DNA from: Hyphomicrobiales bacterium
GTDB taxonomy: Bacteria > Pseudomonadota > Alphaproteobacteria > Rhizobiales > Rhizobiaceae
Assembly: GCA_900470155.1 (NCBI GenBank)
Contig: UBZT01000009.1
Coordinates: forward strand, 951,524-1,015,523
Length of the DNA: 64,000 nt
Direction of reading: 5' to 3'
Under the pieces are notes generated by a model, which worked only from the letters and a program-made list of their open reading frames with translations, had not been told where the DNA came from and searched no databases. Made by a program: the position numbers and the translations under genes. Positions within the stretch are counted from its first letter, which is position 1, and every line of letters starts with the position of its first letter. Positions 21,641 to 29,201 of the stretch are shown one piece after another.

Positions 21641-22894
21641 TCAGTGAGCAACGGCAGCGGCGGCTGCCTCGTCGATCAGGCGGCCGGTGCGGAAGCGATC
21701 CAGCGTCAGGCCCTGGGCCAGCCGATGCGGCTCGCCCTTGGCGATCAGATGCGCGAACAGATTGGCCGAACCCGGCGTCGCCTTGAAACCGCCGGTTCCC
21801 CAGCCTGCGTTGACGAACAGGTTTTGAACCGGCGTCACGCTCTGGATCGGCGAACGGTCGGCCGTGTTGTCGGTGATCCCGCCCCACTGGCGCATCATCT
21901 TCACACGGCGGAACATCGGGAACAGTTCGCAGATGGCGTCGAGCGTATGCGTGATGATCTGCATTCCGCCGGTCTGGCTATAGGAATTGTACTGGTCGGT
22001 ACCCGCGCCAATGACCAACTCACCCTTGTCCGACTGCGAGATATAGGCATGCACCGTGTTCGACATGACCACGCAGGGGAAGATCGGCTTCATCGGCTCG
22101 GACACCAGCGCCTGCAGCGGTGTCGAATGCACCGGAAGACGCACGCCCGCCATGCCCATGACGACCGACGAATGGCCGGCCGCCGAAACGCCGACCTTCT
22201 TCGCGCCGATGAAGCCCTTGGTCGTGTCGACGCCGGTGACTTCACCATTCGGACCACGGCGGATGCCGGTGACTTCGCAATTCTGGATGATATGCACGCC
22301 GCGATCCGACGCCGCGCGGGCAAAGCCCCAGGCGACCGCATCATGACGGGCGGTGCCGCCGCGCCGCTGCAACGCCGCACCATTGATCGCGTAGCGGGCG
22401 GTCTTGGAAATATCGAGCGGCGGACAGAAGGCCTTTGCCTGCTCCGGCGTCAGCCACTCATTATCGATGCCATAGAGATTATTGGCATTCACATGGCGCT
22501 TGAACGACTGCTGGTCATGCACATTATGCGACAGCATCATCACGCCGCGCGGCGAATACATGACATTGTAGTTGAGGTCCTGGCTCAGACCCTCCCAGAG
22601 CTTCAGCGAATGCTCGTAGATGTCCATGCTCTCTTCATAGAGATAGTTGGACCGGATGATCGTCGTGTTGCGGCCGGTATTGCCACCGCCCAGCCAGCCC
22701 TTCTCGATGACTGCGACATTGGTGATGCCGTGCTCCTTGGCCAGATAATAGGCCGCACCGAGGCCATGGCCGCCGGCACCGATGATGATCACGTCGTAGG
22801 ACTGCCGGGGCTCGGGAGAGGTCCACTGAGCCTCCCATCCCTTGTGGGCACGCATTGCCTCACGGACAACGGCAAAGACCGAATATTTGCGCAT
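21641..22894 (-). CDS. soxB: Sarcosine oxidase, beta subunit
   Basis: A 417-residue FAD-dependent subunit of the D-amino-acid oxidase fold. The dinucleotide motif YDVIIIGAGGHGLGAAYYLA is at about residues 33-52, and the C-terminal FAD contact NAGWGTGGFKATPGS is clear. It carries the non-covalent FAD and the sarcosine site, with covalent FMN at the interface with SoxA in the characterised enzymes. It is the first gene of the minus-strand operon soxBDAG. A hexamer TATAGT at 22932-22937 (minus strand) is a possible -10 but no convincing -35 was found. Confidence 0.96.
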   Translation of the reverse strand: MRKYSVFAVVREAMRAHKGWEAQWTSPEPRQSYDVIIIGAGGHGLGAAYYLAKEHGITNVAVIEKGWLGGGNTGRNTTIIRSNYLYEESMDIYEHSLKLWEGLSQDLNYNVMYSPRGVMMLSHNVHDQQSFKRHVNANNLYGIDNEWLTPEQAKAFCPPLDISKTARYAINGAALQRRGGTARHDAVAWGFARAASDRGVHIIQNCEVTGIRRGPNGEVTGVDTTKGFIGAKKVGVSAAGHSSVVMGMAGVRLPVHSTPLQALVSEPMKPIFPCVVMSNTVHAYISQSDKGELVIGAGTDQYNSYSQTGGMQIITHTLDAICELFPMFRRVKMMRQWGGITDNTADRSPIQSVTPVQNLFVNAGWGTGGFKATPGSANLFAHLIAKGEPHRLAQGLTLDRFRTGRLIDEAAAAAVAH

Positions 22895-23197
22895 TCGCCT
22901 TAAACTCCTGTGGTTCAGGCACCTGGGTAGGACTATAGCAGTCGCAAATCAATATGCGTCATGACGTCCGTTTTGCGACGCAATGGCACTCAGCTTTCGA
23001 CACGCCCGCTGTTGCCCCGCGAGAAAGCAAAATATCTTGACGGGAACACTTGCGCCATATGGACTTCTGTGAAGCGATCTGTTAATTGCCCTCGCTAATC
23101 GCCGGGCTCAAAGGCCCGCGCAACGCATTGCTTTTTCCGTTGATGGATCGTTCGTCTTCGGAATGACAACTCAAAGAACCAAAGGAACGGGATAGAC
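22895..23197. other. Divergent intergenic region soxB / rpsU
   Basis: A 303-base gap that must hold promoters for soxBDAG (minus) and rpsU (plus). A TTGACG hexamer at 23037-23042 could be a -35 for rpsU, but the candidate -10 lies only 15 bases on. A small GC hairpin sits around 23101-23118. No open frame or RNA gene was recognised. Confidence 0.35.
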
Positions 23198-23434
23198 GTG
23201 CAGGTACTTGTCCGCGACAACAACGTTGATCAGGCGCTCCGCGCTCTCAAGAAGAAAATGCAGCGCGAAGGCATCTTCCGTGAAATGAAGATGCGCGACT
23301 TCTACGAGAAGCCATCGCAGAAGCGTGCTCGCGAGAAGGCTGAAGCTGTTCGTCGCGTTCGCAAGCTGGCCCGCAAGCGCATGCAGCGCGAAGGCCTGAT
23401 TGCTGCTCCGGCTCGCCCGGCGGCTGCTCGCTAA
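23198..23434 (+). CDS. rpsU: 30S ribosomal protein S21
   Basis: A 78-residue highly basic protein starting with [23 protein letters not shown], then [13 protein letters not shown]. It binds near the 3' end of 16S rRNA and takes part in initiation. The length, with its C-terminal Arg/Ala extension, is typical of alphaproteobacteria. It is followed by a long GC-rich terminator and is therefore probably a single-gene transcript. Confidence 0.97.
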   Translation: MQVLVRDNNVDQALRALKKKMQREGIFREMKMRDFYEKPSQKRAREKAEAVRRVRKLARKRMQREGLIAAPARPAAAR

Positions 23435-23466
23435 TCGGCCCCGATTTAGACGTTTTCCTGTGAAAT

Positions 23467-23500
23467 GAGGGCGGGGGCGAACAATCGCCGCCGCTCTTTT
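23467..23500 (+). terminator. Terminator after rpsU
   Basis: A GC-rich stem of about 13 pairs with one mismatch (23467-23480 with 23485-23498), loop ACAA, followed by TTTT. It lies 33 bases after the rpsU stop. Confidence 0.85.
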
Positions 23501-23568
23501 GATATGTAACTCAACTTAACGCTGCCCGTCAGGTTCGCCTGCGCCCAGCGGCTGGACGACTAGCAATC

Positions 23569-24432
23569 ATGACCGAAACGACCGTCTTTTCGACCGCCCT
23601 CACCGCCGACCGTAAGAGACGCTATGTTTCAGCCGCAGCCGTGATTGCACTTTTGTCTCTCGCCGGTTGTGCAACGACCAACGAATCGACCGACGTCATC
23701 ACCCTTGACCGCGCCCAGGGGTCCGAGGAAAACATCGCGTCGCTGTCAAGCGTCATCCAGTCCAATCCGCGCGATCCGGAAGGCTACAACGTTCGTGGTT
23801 CGGCCTACGGGCGCTCCGGCGATTTCAAGCGCGCCATCGATGATTTCAATGTCGCACTTCAGCTCAACCCGAGCTTCTATCAGGCCTATGCCAACCGCGC
23901 CCTCGTCTATCGCAACATGGGCAAGCCGGTCGAAGCCGCAGCCGACTACAACGCGGCGCTGAAGATCAATCCGAACTACGATGTCGCCTATATCGGTCGC
24001 GGCAATATCTACCGTCAGGCCGGCCGCGTCGACGAGGCCTTTGGCGATTTCAACCGCGCCATCCAGCTCGACACGACCGATGGGCGTGCCTATCACAATC
24101 GCGGCCTGATCTTCCAGCTCCGTGGCGACCACGCCAAGGCGATCGAGGACTTCTCGAAGGCCATCTCACTCTCGCCGCGCGCGCCTGAGCCTTACAACGG
24201 CCGGGGCGTCTCCTATGTCGCGCTCAACAATGACGAGAATGCCTTCGCCGACTTCAATCTGGCGATCGAACTGAACAACAAGCTGGCCGAGAGCTGGGCG
24301 AACCAGGCGCTGGTTTACGAGCGTCGCGGCGAAAAAGCCCGCGCGGCAAAATCCTATTCGCATGCATTGCAGCTCGATCCGAAATACGATCCCGCCAAAC
24401 AGGGGCTTGCGCGCACACGCACCACAAGCTGA
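23569..24432 (+). CDS. TPR-repeat lipoprotein
   Basis: A 287-residue protein. After a basic start, a hydrophobic stretch ends in the lipobox LAGC (Cys near residue 34), so it is a predicted lipoprotein. About six tetratricopeptide repeats follow, spaced every 34 residues and marked by repeated N..AL..NP and AIDDF..A motifs. It resembles NlpI-type periplasmic scaffold proteins, which recruit peptidoglycan hydrolases and proteases, but a specific partner cannot be read from the sequence. An rpsU terminator precedes it and its own terminator follows. Confidence 0.88.
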   Translation: MTETTVFSTALTADRKRRYVSAAAVIALLSLAGCATTNESTDVITLDRAQGSEENIASLSSVIQSNPRDPEGYNVRGSAYGRSGDFKRAIDDFNVALQLNPSFYQAYANRALVYRNMGKPVEAAADYNAALKINPNYDVAYIGRGNIYRQAGRVDEAFGDFNRAIQLDTTDGRAYHNRGLIFQLRGDHAKAIEDFSKAISLSPRAPEPYNGRGVSYVALNNDENAFADFNLAIELNNKLAESWANQALVYERRGEKARAAKSYSHALQLDPKYDPAKQGLARTRTTS

Positions 24433-24458
24433 TTCGGTCAGCGATCAAACACCGAGGC

Positions 24459-24488
24459 AAAAAGCGGCGAGCCCCCTCGCCGCTTTTT
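24459..24488 (+). terminator. Terminator after the TPR lipoprotein gene
   Basis: Arms 24459-24471 and 24476-24488 form a perfect 13-bp stem with loop CCCC and end in TTTTT. Confidence 0.9.
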
Positions 24489-24534
24489 GTTTGAGTGAAA
24501 ACATCCAGGACGCCTTGAACAGCCCGTAACCGGG

Positions 24535-24596
24535 CGCATAAAAAAACCGCTGATCCGGCCTCCATCGAGCCACGACCAGCGGTCTTTCAGAAAACA
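24535..24596 (-). terminator. Probable terminator of the oxidase subunit IV gene
   Basis: On the minus strand ACCGCTG and CAGCGGT pair across a loop of about 22 bases and are followed by seven T residues (24540-24546). The long loop makes it weaker than the others. Confidence 0.5.
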
Positions 24597-24628
24597 TCTC
24601 GATCGGCGGAGGAGACCGCCAAGCGACC

Positions 24629-24853
24629 TTAGCGCATCAGCACGACGCCGGCGCCGCTCAAAGCGACCCAGGCGAGAAAGCCACCGATCAGGCCGGCGCT
24701 GGTAAAGAACCCGATGCCCATGGCAATCATCAGCGCAACCAGGATGATCGTGCCGAACTTTGTTCCGGCGATGAACATGTCATAGGTCTTCTCGTGTTCC
24801 GCGTAGTTCATCGGAGCGCCGGTTTCGACCGGACCGGAATGATGTTCGCTCAT
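24629..24853 (-). CDS. aa3-type cytochrome c oxidase subunit IV
   Basis: A 74-residue protein with a hydrophilic N-terminus containing NYAEHEKTYDMFI and a C-terminal hydrophobic region of one or two membrane helices. The YAEHEKTYxxF motif is characteristic of the small bacterial aa3 oxidase subunit IV family. It is an accessory, non-catalytic subunit of the terminal oxidase in the inner membrane. The catalytic subunits are not in this window; being encoded apart from them is common in alphaproteobacteria. Confidence 0.88.
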   Translation of the reverse strand: MSEHHSGPVETGAPMNYAEHEKTYDMFIAGTKFGTIILVALMIAMGIGFFTSAGLIGGFLAWVALSGAGVVLMR

Positions 24854-24992
24854 GCTCTGTCTCCCATCTAAAGGCTTGAATGGCCGACCCGGTCACATGC
24901 TTCGACAAGCACGGGCACGATTCCAGCCAAATCTGTCTTTCCTCGAATACACAATGGTTTCGCCGAGTGCAATCTGCCCACCGTCGCCTTGA

Positions 24993-25742
24993 TTAATAAT
25001 CAAGACCGGCAACAGCGCCGCTGATCTTGCCGGTGGCGACCAGACGCGCGGACGGCAGGATCGTCAGGGGCGCGAGCGGCTCCAGATGGGTTCCGCGGTC
25101 GAACATCAACCGGCGCTCGTGCACGCCCGAATCGAAGAACGGATATCGTTTGAGCAGCTTGGCGCCGGTCGTATGCGTGTTCGTCGCCATCAACGTCAGT
25201 TCCAGCCCGTAGATCTCGGTCATGCGTCGCTCGACCACGGTCTGCGCGTAGAATACCCGCTTGTAGAATGCCGCATGCGCTGGCCGGACATGCTGCAGAA
25301 CCAGATTGGCTTTGAAGAATGCCGCTGCAACGATACTCGGGCGCAGCGTCAGGTAAGGCAGCACAGGCAGTTCGGCTGCGACATGGGGGTCGACGGCAAA
25401 CCGGGCCGGATCGATCAGCGTCAGGCCCGCTTCGAGATACGCCTCCATGATCTCCGGGAAGACCCCCGCCGATTGCGACAACGTGTGCTGTGGCGTGACA
25501 TGGTGCAGCCGGATCGTGCTGACGAGTTCCTCGAAGTAGTACACGCCGAACACATAGGCATGCTGATCGAAATCGGCATCGTCGATCATGCTGGGAGCGG
25601 CAACCGGCAAGACATTGGCAGCCTTGTACGCCTTGTAGCGCAGCTGCTCGATCGCCTCCATGTCCTCGCTGTTTTCAATTCGCCGATATTCGATGTGATC
25701 AAGATACCGCATAAGCCTCTCGGGGAAGCCTTCCAACTCCAT
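24993..25742 (-). CDS. FeeM-like N-acyltransferase (N-acyl amino acid synthase family)
   Basis: A 249-residue protein with a GNAT-like fold related to N-acyl amino acid synthase FeeM and more distantly to acyl-homoserine lactone synthases. Visible elements are the early EAIEQLRYKAYKAANVLP, a strand with TIRLHHVTP, and DPARFAVDPHVAAELP. FeeM transfers fatty acyl groups from acyl carrier protein to amino acids such as tyrosine. No acyl-carrier or regulatory partner gene is adjacent, and the product is unknown. It is transcribed alone on the minus strand behind an AT-rich upstream region. A distant autoinducer-synthase-like role is possible but unproven. Confidence 0.65.
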   Translation of the reverse strand: MELEGFPERLMRYLDHIEYRRIENSEDMEAIEQLRYKAYKAANVLPVAAPSMIDDADFDQHAYVFGVYYFEELVSTIRLHHVTPQHTLSQSAGVFPEIMEAYLEAGLTLIDPARFAVDPHVAAELPVLPYLTLRPSIVAAAFFKANLVLQHVRPAHAAFYKRVFYAQTVVERRMTEIYGLELTLMATNTHTTGAKLLKRYPFFDSGVHERRLMFDRGTHLEPLAPLTILPSARLVATGKISGAVAGLDY

Positions 25743-25930
25743 GGCGTCAATCCAATCATGGTTAACAATTGGTTGATCGCTAACATGGAGAAAATTGTTC
25801 CGCTCCCCCTAGAATTAATAGATTATTAAAATTCAATCAGTTAAGCTTAATACTTTCATATGAAACCATTTTGCGCCATGCCGTGCAAACCATACTTACC
25901 GCAGACCTGCGAAATGTAGATATGTCTAAT
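25743..25930 (-). other. AT-rich region upstream of the FeeM-like gene
   Basis: A stretch of 188 bases far richer in A and T than its surroundings, ending at the stop of the GGDEF/EAL gene. A TTGAAT hexamer lies near 25833 on the minus strand, but the following -10 is poor. No lux-box-like palindrome was seen. Confidence 0.3.
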
Positions 25931-28252
25931 TCAGGCCACGTCGGCTTTGCTTTTCCCTGCCTTGGCCTGCGCCTGCCGGACGCGCTGCGGTACCGCCTGG
26001 GAGAAAATCGGCATCGAATAGACATAGCCCTGGATCAGGTCTGCGCAATGATGCTTGGCCAGCAGGGCCAGCTGCTCGGCCGTCTCCACGCCTTCAACGA
26101 CGATCTTCAGGTCAAGCCCGCGCGCCAGACTGACAATGCCCCGCAGCAGCTTCAGGCGCCGCGCGTTCTCACCGATATCACGCACGAATGACCGATCGAT
26201 CTTGACGATGTCGATCGGCAGCGTGTCGAGATAGCTGAGGCTGGAAAATCCAGTCCCGAAATCGTCGATCGAGATCGTGATCCCCATCGCCCTGAGCGTG
26301 TCCAGCACCGCACGGGCAGCAGACAGTTCTTCGATCAAGCTGCTTTCGGTCACTTCGAGATGCAACCGGCCAGCCGGCAGGCCGGTGTCCGCAAGGATCG
26401 CCCTCACCACGTCGACCAGCCCCTCCCCGCGCAGATCGTGCACCGACAGATTGACGGACACGGCAATGGTCTCCGGCCAGGTCAGGCAATCGCGACAGGC
26501 CATGCGCAGCACCTGCCGGGTAATCTCGGCAACCATCCCCATTTCTTCTGCCACCTGGATGAAGATGTTGGGAGCGATTGGCCCCTTGTCCGGATGCGTC
26601 CAGCGCGCCAGCGCCTCGCAGCATTTCACGTCGCGGCCGTCTGGCGTATACATCGGCTGGTACATGACCGTGATGCCATTGTCGGCAATTGCCGCCCGCA
26701 GATCGGCCTTCAGTCGCTGGCTCTCATTGTAGCGCGCATCCATTTCCTCGACGAACAGGGTAAAGCTGCCCTTGGCACGGGACTTCGCTTCGAACAGCGC
26801 GATATCAACCTTCACCGGCCAATCTTCCATCAGCAGGCCGTCGCTCGGCAACACGGCACCACCGGCCGAAAACGCAACAGGAAGCCTCATGCCCTCGATA
26901 TCGTAGTATCCGGCAGCCTGCGCATGCAGGGACCGCATCTGCGGCTCGAGATCGTCTTGATCGTCGGCATTGGGAAAAAACAGCACGAACTGGTCGCCGA
27001 CCAGGTGCCCGACCACCGCCACACCGTCTGCCAGCAGGGTCAGACGCTCGCCGATCGCAACCAGCAGCCGGTCGCCGTTCAGGTGACCCTTGAAGTCGTT
27101 CACATGCTTGAAGTCATCGACGTCGACAATCATGAAACCGACCTGCGTGCCATGGTCGCCGGTCCGCTCCAGCCGCTCGCGCACAAGATCGCCGAAATAG
27201 CCGCGTTGCGGCAGACCGGTCAGCCCGTCATAACGCGCCATATGCAGGATCTTGCGGTCCGCACTGATGCGCGCGGTGACATCCTCGAAAATCAGAACAA
27301 CCCCGCCCTCGTCCCGTTTGCTGGCGGAAAATTCGAGGACGAGAGCATCGGAGAAATGCATCACCGCCCGGCTCGTCGCTCCCTGGACCAGCTGCGCCAA
27401 CTGCTTCTGCAGCAGGTGAGGCATCGCGCCATCGACAAAGGTATGCCGCACGCCATAACGCAGCGCCACATCCAGATCGCATCCCTGCAGCCGGCTGCGC
27501 TCGCCAAGATGCAGCAGGTCGCAGGCCTTGCGATTGATCACCTCGATCCGATTGTCGGGATCGAGCATCAGCAACCCATGCGTCATGTTGCTTAGCGCCG
27601 TATCGAAGCGGTCGGCAATCTTTGCCATTTCACGCGACGCAATGACATTGTCATAGAGGAATTCCCGCACGCCATTGGCCATCGCCCGCGTGGTCAGGCC
27701 GAAGGGAATGAGCATCAGCGCCAGCAGCGCCTTGAACATGTCGTGTGCGAGAAGGCTGCCGATGACCATCGGCACGCAGCAGGCCAGCGTCTGCAGGTCG
27801 ACAGCAAGCCTCGAACCGTAATTGCGACCCACGACGGAGACCATCGACGCCATCGTGACCGCGATGCAGGCAAGCTCGGCAAACGTATCCTCAAAAGCAA
27901 GCAACGCATACCCGCTGCCAATGCCGAGAATGGCCGCAGTCGAGGCGGCACCGAGCACATAACGCCGCTCCCAGCGCGCGATCTCCGCGCGGCTCAGTTT
28001 GGACTTGTCGAGTTTGTCGAACTGGAAAAACCAATAGAGCCGGTTGGCGAACACGAATGCGAAGCAGCAGGCCAGGAAAATATAGAATGGCGCCTGGGTC
28101 TGCACATACACCGCGACGAACGTCACAATGTGCACGACCATTCCGGTAAACAAAGTCGCTCGGTTGTCGAACAGGGAACTGACAAAAGACAGATAGACAT
28201 CTGTCGGCACGGTCTGCCTCATGTCCGCCTTTGTCATCTGCCCTCCAGGCAA
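25931..28252 (-). CDS. Membrane-bound GGDEF/EAL protein with degenerate GGDEF motif
   Basis: A 773-residue protein. About five to six hydrophobic helices occupy residues 30-190, a PAS-like segment lies around 215-330, a GGDEF domain at 338-500 and an EAL domain at 512-765. The GGDEF signature reads VGDQF at 418-422, which should abolish cyclase activity. The EAL domain keeps CEALARW (E546), NLS, EVTES and DDFGTGFSS (663-671), the set needed for c-di-GMP hydrolysis. The likely role is a membrane sensor phosphodiesterase, perhaps with GTP binding at the dead cyclase site as in other tandem proteins. The nearest starts upstream of residue 6 are equivalent, and the exact start is uncertain by a few residues. 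Confidence 0.9.
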   Translation of the reverse strand: MPGGQMTKADMRQTVPTDVYLSFVSSLFDNRATLFTGMVVHIVTFVAVYVQTQAPFYIFLACCFAFVFANRLYWFFQFDKLDKSKLSRAEIARWERRYVLGAASTAAILGIGSGYALLAFEDTFAELACIAVTMASMVSVVGRNYGSRLAVDLQTLACCVPMVIGSLLAHDMFKALLALMLIPFGLTTRAMANGVREFLYDNVIASREMAKIADRFDTALSNMTHGLLMLDPDNRIEVINRKACDLLHLGERSRLQGCDLDVALRYGVRHTFVDGAMPHLLQKQLAQLVQGATSRAVMHFSDALVLEFSASKRDEGGVVLIFEDVTARISADRKILHMARYDGLTGLPQRGYFGDLVRERLERTGDHGTQVGFMIVDVDDFKHVNDFKGHLNGDRLLVAIGERLTLLADGVAVVGHLVGDQFVLFFPNADDQDDLEPQMRSLHAQAAGYYDIEGMRLPVAFSAGGAVLPSDGLLMEDWPVKVDIALFEAKSRAKGSFTLFVEEMDARYNESQRLKADLRAAIADNGITVMYQPMYTPDGRDVKCCEALARWTHPDKGPIAPNIFIQVAEEMGMVAEITRQVLRMACRDCLTWPETIAVSVNLSVHDLRGEGLVDVVRAILADTGLPAGRLHLEVTESSLIEELSAARAVLDTLRAMGITISIDDFGTGFSSLSYLDTLPIDIVKIDRSFVRDIGENARRLKLLRGIVSLARGLDLKIVVEGVETAEQLALLAKHHCADLIQGYVYSMPIFSQAVPQRVRQAQAKAGKSKADVA

Positions 28253-28648
28253 GCTAGACGTCGAATGTCAGTAGACAAGCACGATCTCTTTCATTTGTCT
28301 CACAGGGCGCGTGAACAGGGATGATGCACTATGGTCTGGAAATACAACATTAAAGCGACGCGACGCCAAGAGCAGACCCTGACCTGCTTGGAAGCGGCAG
28401 ACAAATGGCTATCGCACAACCTGTTAAAGTCAGGGAACCGGAAATGTTAAAATTGTTCCCTTGCCCCGCCGATCATTGATCCCTGCGCGGCCACAGCGAT
28501 CAAGCCGGGCTCTGCCGGACGCACATCCACAAGCTCCCTCCAAAGACCTAGGACTTTAGTACGCGTTCCCCTGCAATGCCGGGGGTCCCGGTTGCGTGCC
28601 CCTGACGCATGTTCTATGCACGAAGTTAAGTCTAGGGAGAGATTTGCA
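28253..28648. other. Intergenic region GGDEF/EAL gene / TRAP dctQ
   Basis: A 396-base gap between divergent genes. It contains an inverted repeat AGGGAAC / GTTCCCT at 28432-28438 and 28455-28461 with a 16-base spacer. A GC-rich stretch with GCCGGGGGTCCCGG follows near 28579. Promoters for both flanking genes are expected here. No open frame with a sensible product was found. Confidence 0.4.
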
Positions 28649-29200
28649 ATGACATTCTTGTTGGCCATCACCCGGCTGATCGACGCGATCAACAGGGCCA
28701 TCGGGCGCTCGGTTTCATGGCTGCTGCTGGCTGCGGTCCTGATCAGCGCCGGCAATGCCGTCGTCCGCAAGCTGTTTGACGTTTCGTCAAACGCCTGGCT
28801 GGAACTGCAGTGGTATCTGTACGGCACAGTCTTCATGCTCGGTGCCGCCTATGCGCTTCTGGAGAACGAACATATTCGCATCGATGTTCTCTCCAGCTCC
28901 TGGAGCCAGAGGACACGCGACTGGATCGATCTGATCCTGCACACGATTTTCCTTGTGCCGTTTGCTTTCCTGATGGCCTGGCTTGCCTGGCCATGGTTCT
29001 GGAATTCCTTCTGGTCGGGCGAAATGTCCTCGAGCGCCGGTGGCCTGATCATCTGGCCTGCCAAGGCCGCCGTCCTTGTCGGCTTCATCCTGCTGACCGC
29101 CCAGGCCGTCTCCGAGATCATAAAACGCGCTGCAATCCTCAGCGGTCACCTCAAGGCAAAACCCAACGCCGCCGATCTCAATCAGGAGCTGGAGCAGTAA
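28649..29200 (+). CDS. dctQ: TRAP transporter small permease (DctQ type)
   Basis: A 183-residue protein with four hydrophobic segments, typical of the small TRAP subunit. The motif AWLELQWYLYGTVFMLGAAYAL near residue 50 is family-like. The ATG at 28649 is used because the 19 residues before it are hydrophilic and not family-like. Its stop is one base before the large-permease ATG. The receptor gene lies on the opposite strand downstream. The role is in the inner membrane, probably supporting the large permease in sodium-coupled uptake of an organic acid. Confidence 0.92.
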   Translation: MTFLLAITRLIDAINRAIGRSVSWLLLAAVLISAGNAVVRKLFDVSSNAWLELQWYLYGTVFMLGAAYALLENEHIRIDVLSSSWSQRTRDWIDLILHTIFLVPFAFLMAWLAWPWFWNSFWSGEMSSSAGGLIIWPAKAAVLVGFILLTAQAVSEIIKRAAILSGHLKAKPNAADLNQELEQ

Positions 29201-29201
29201 C

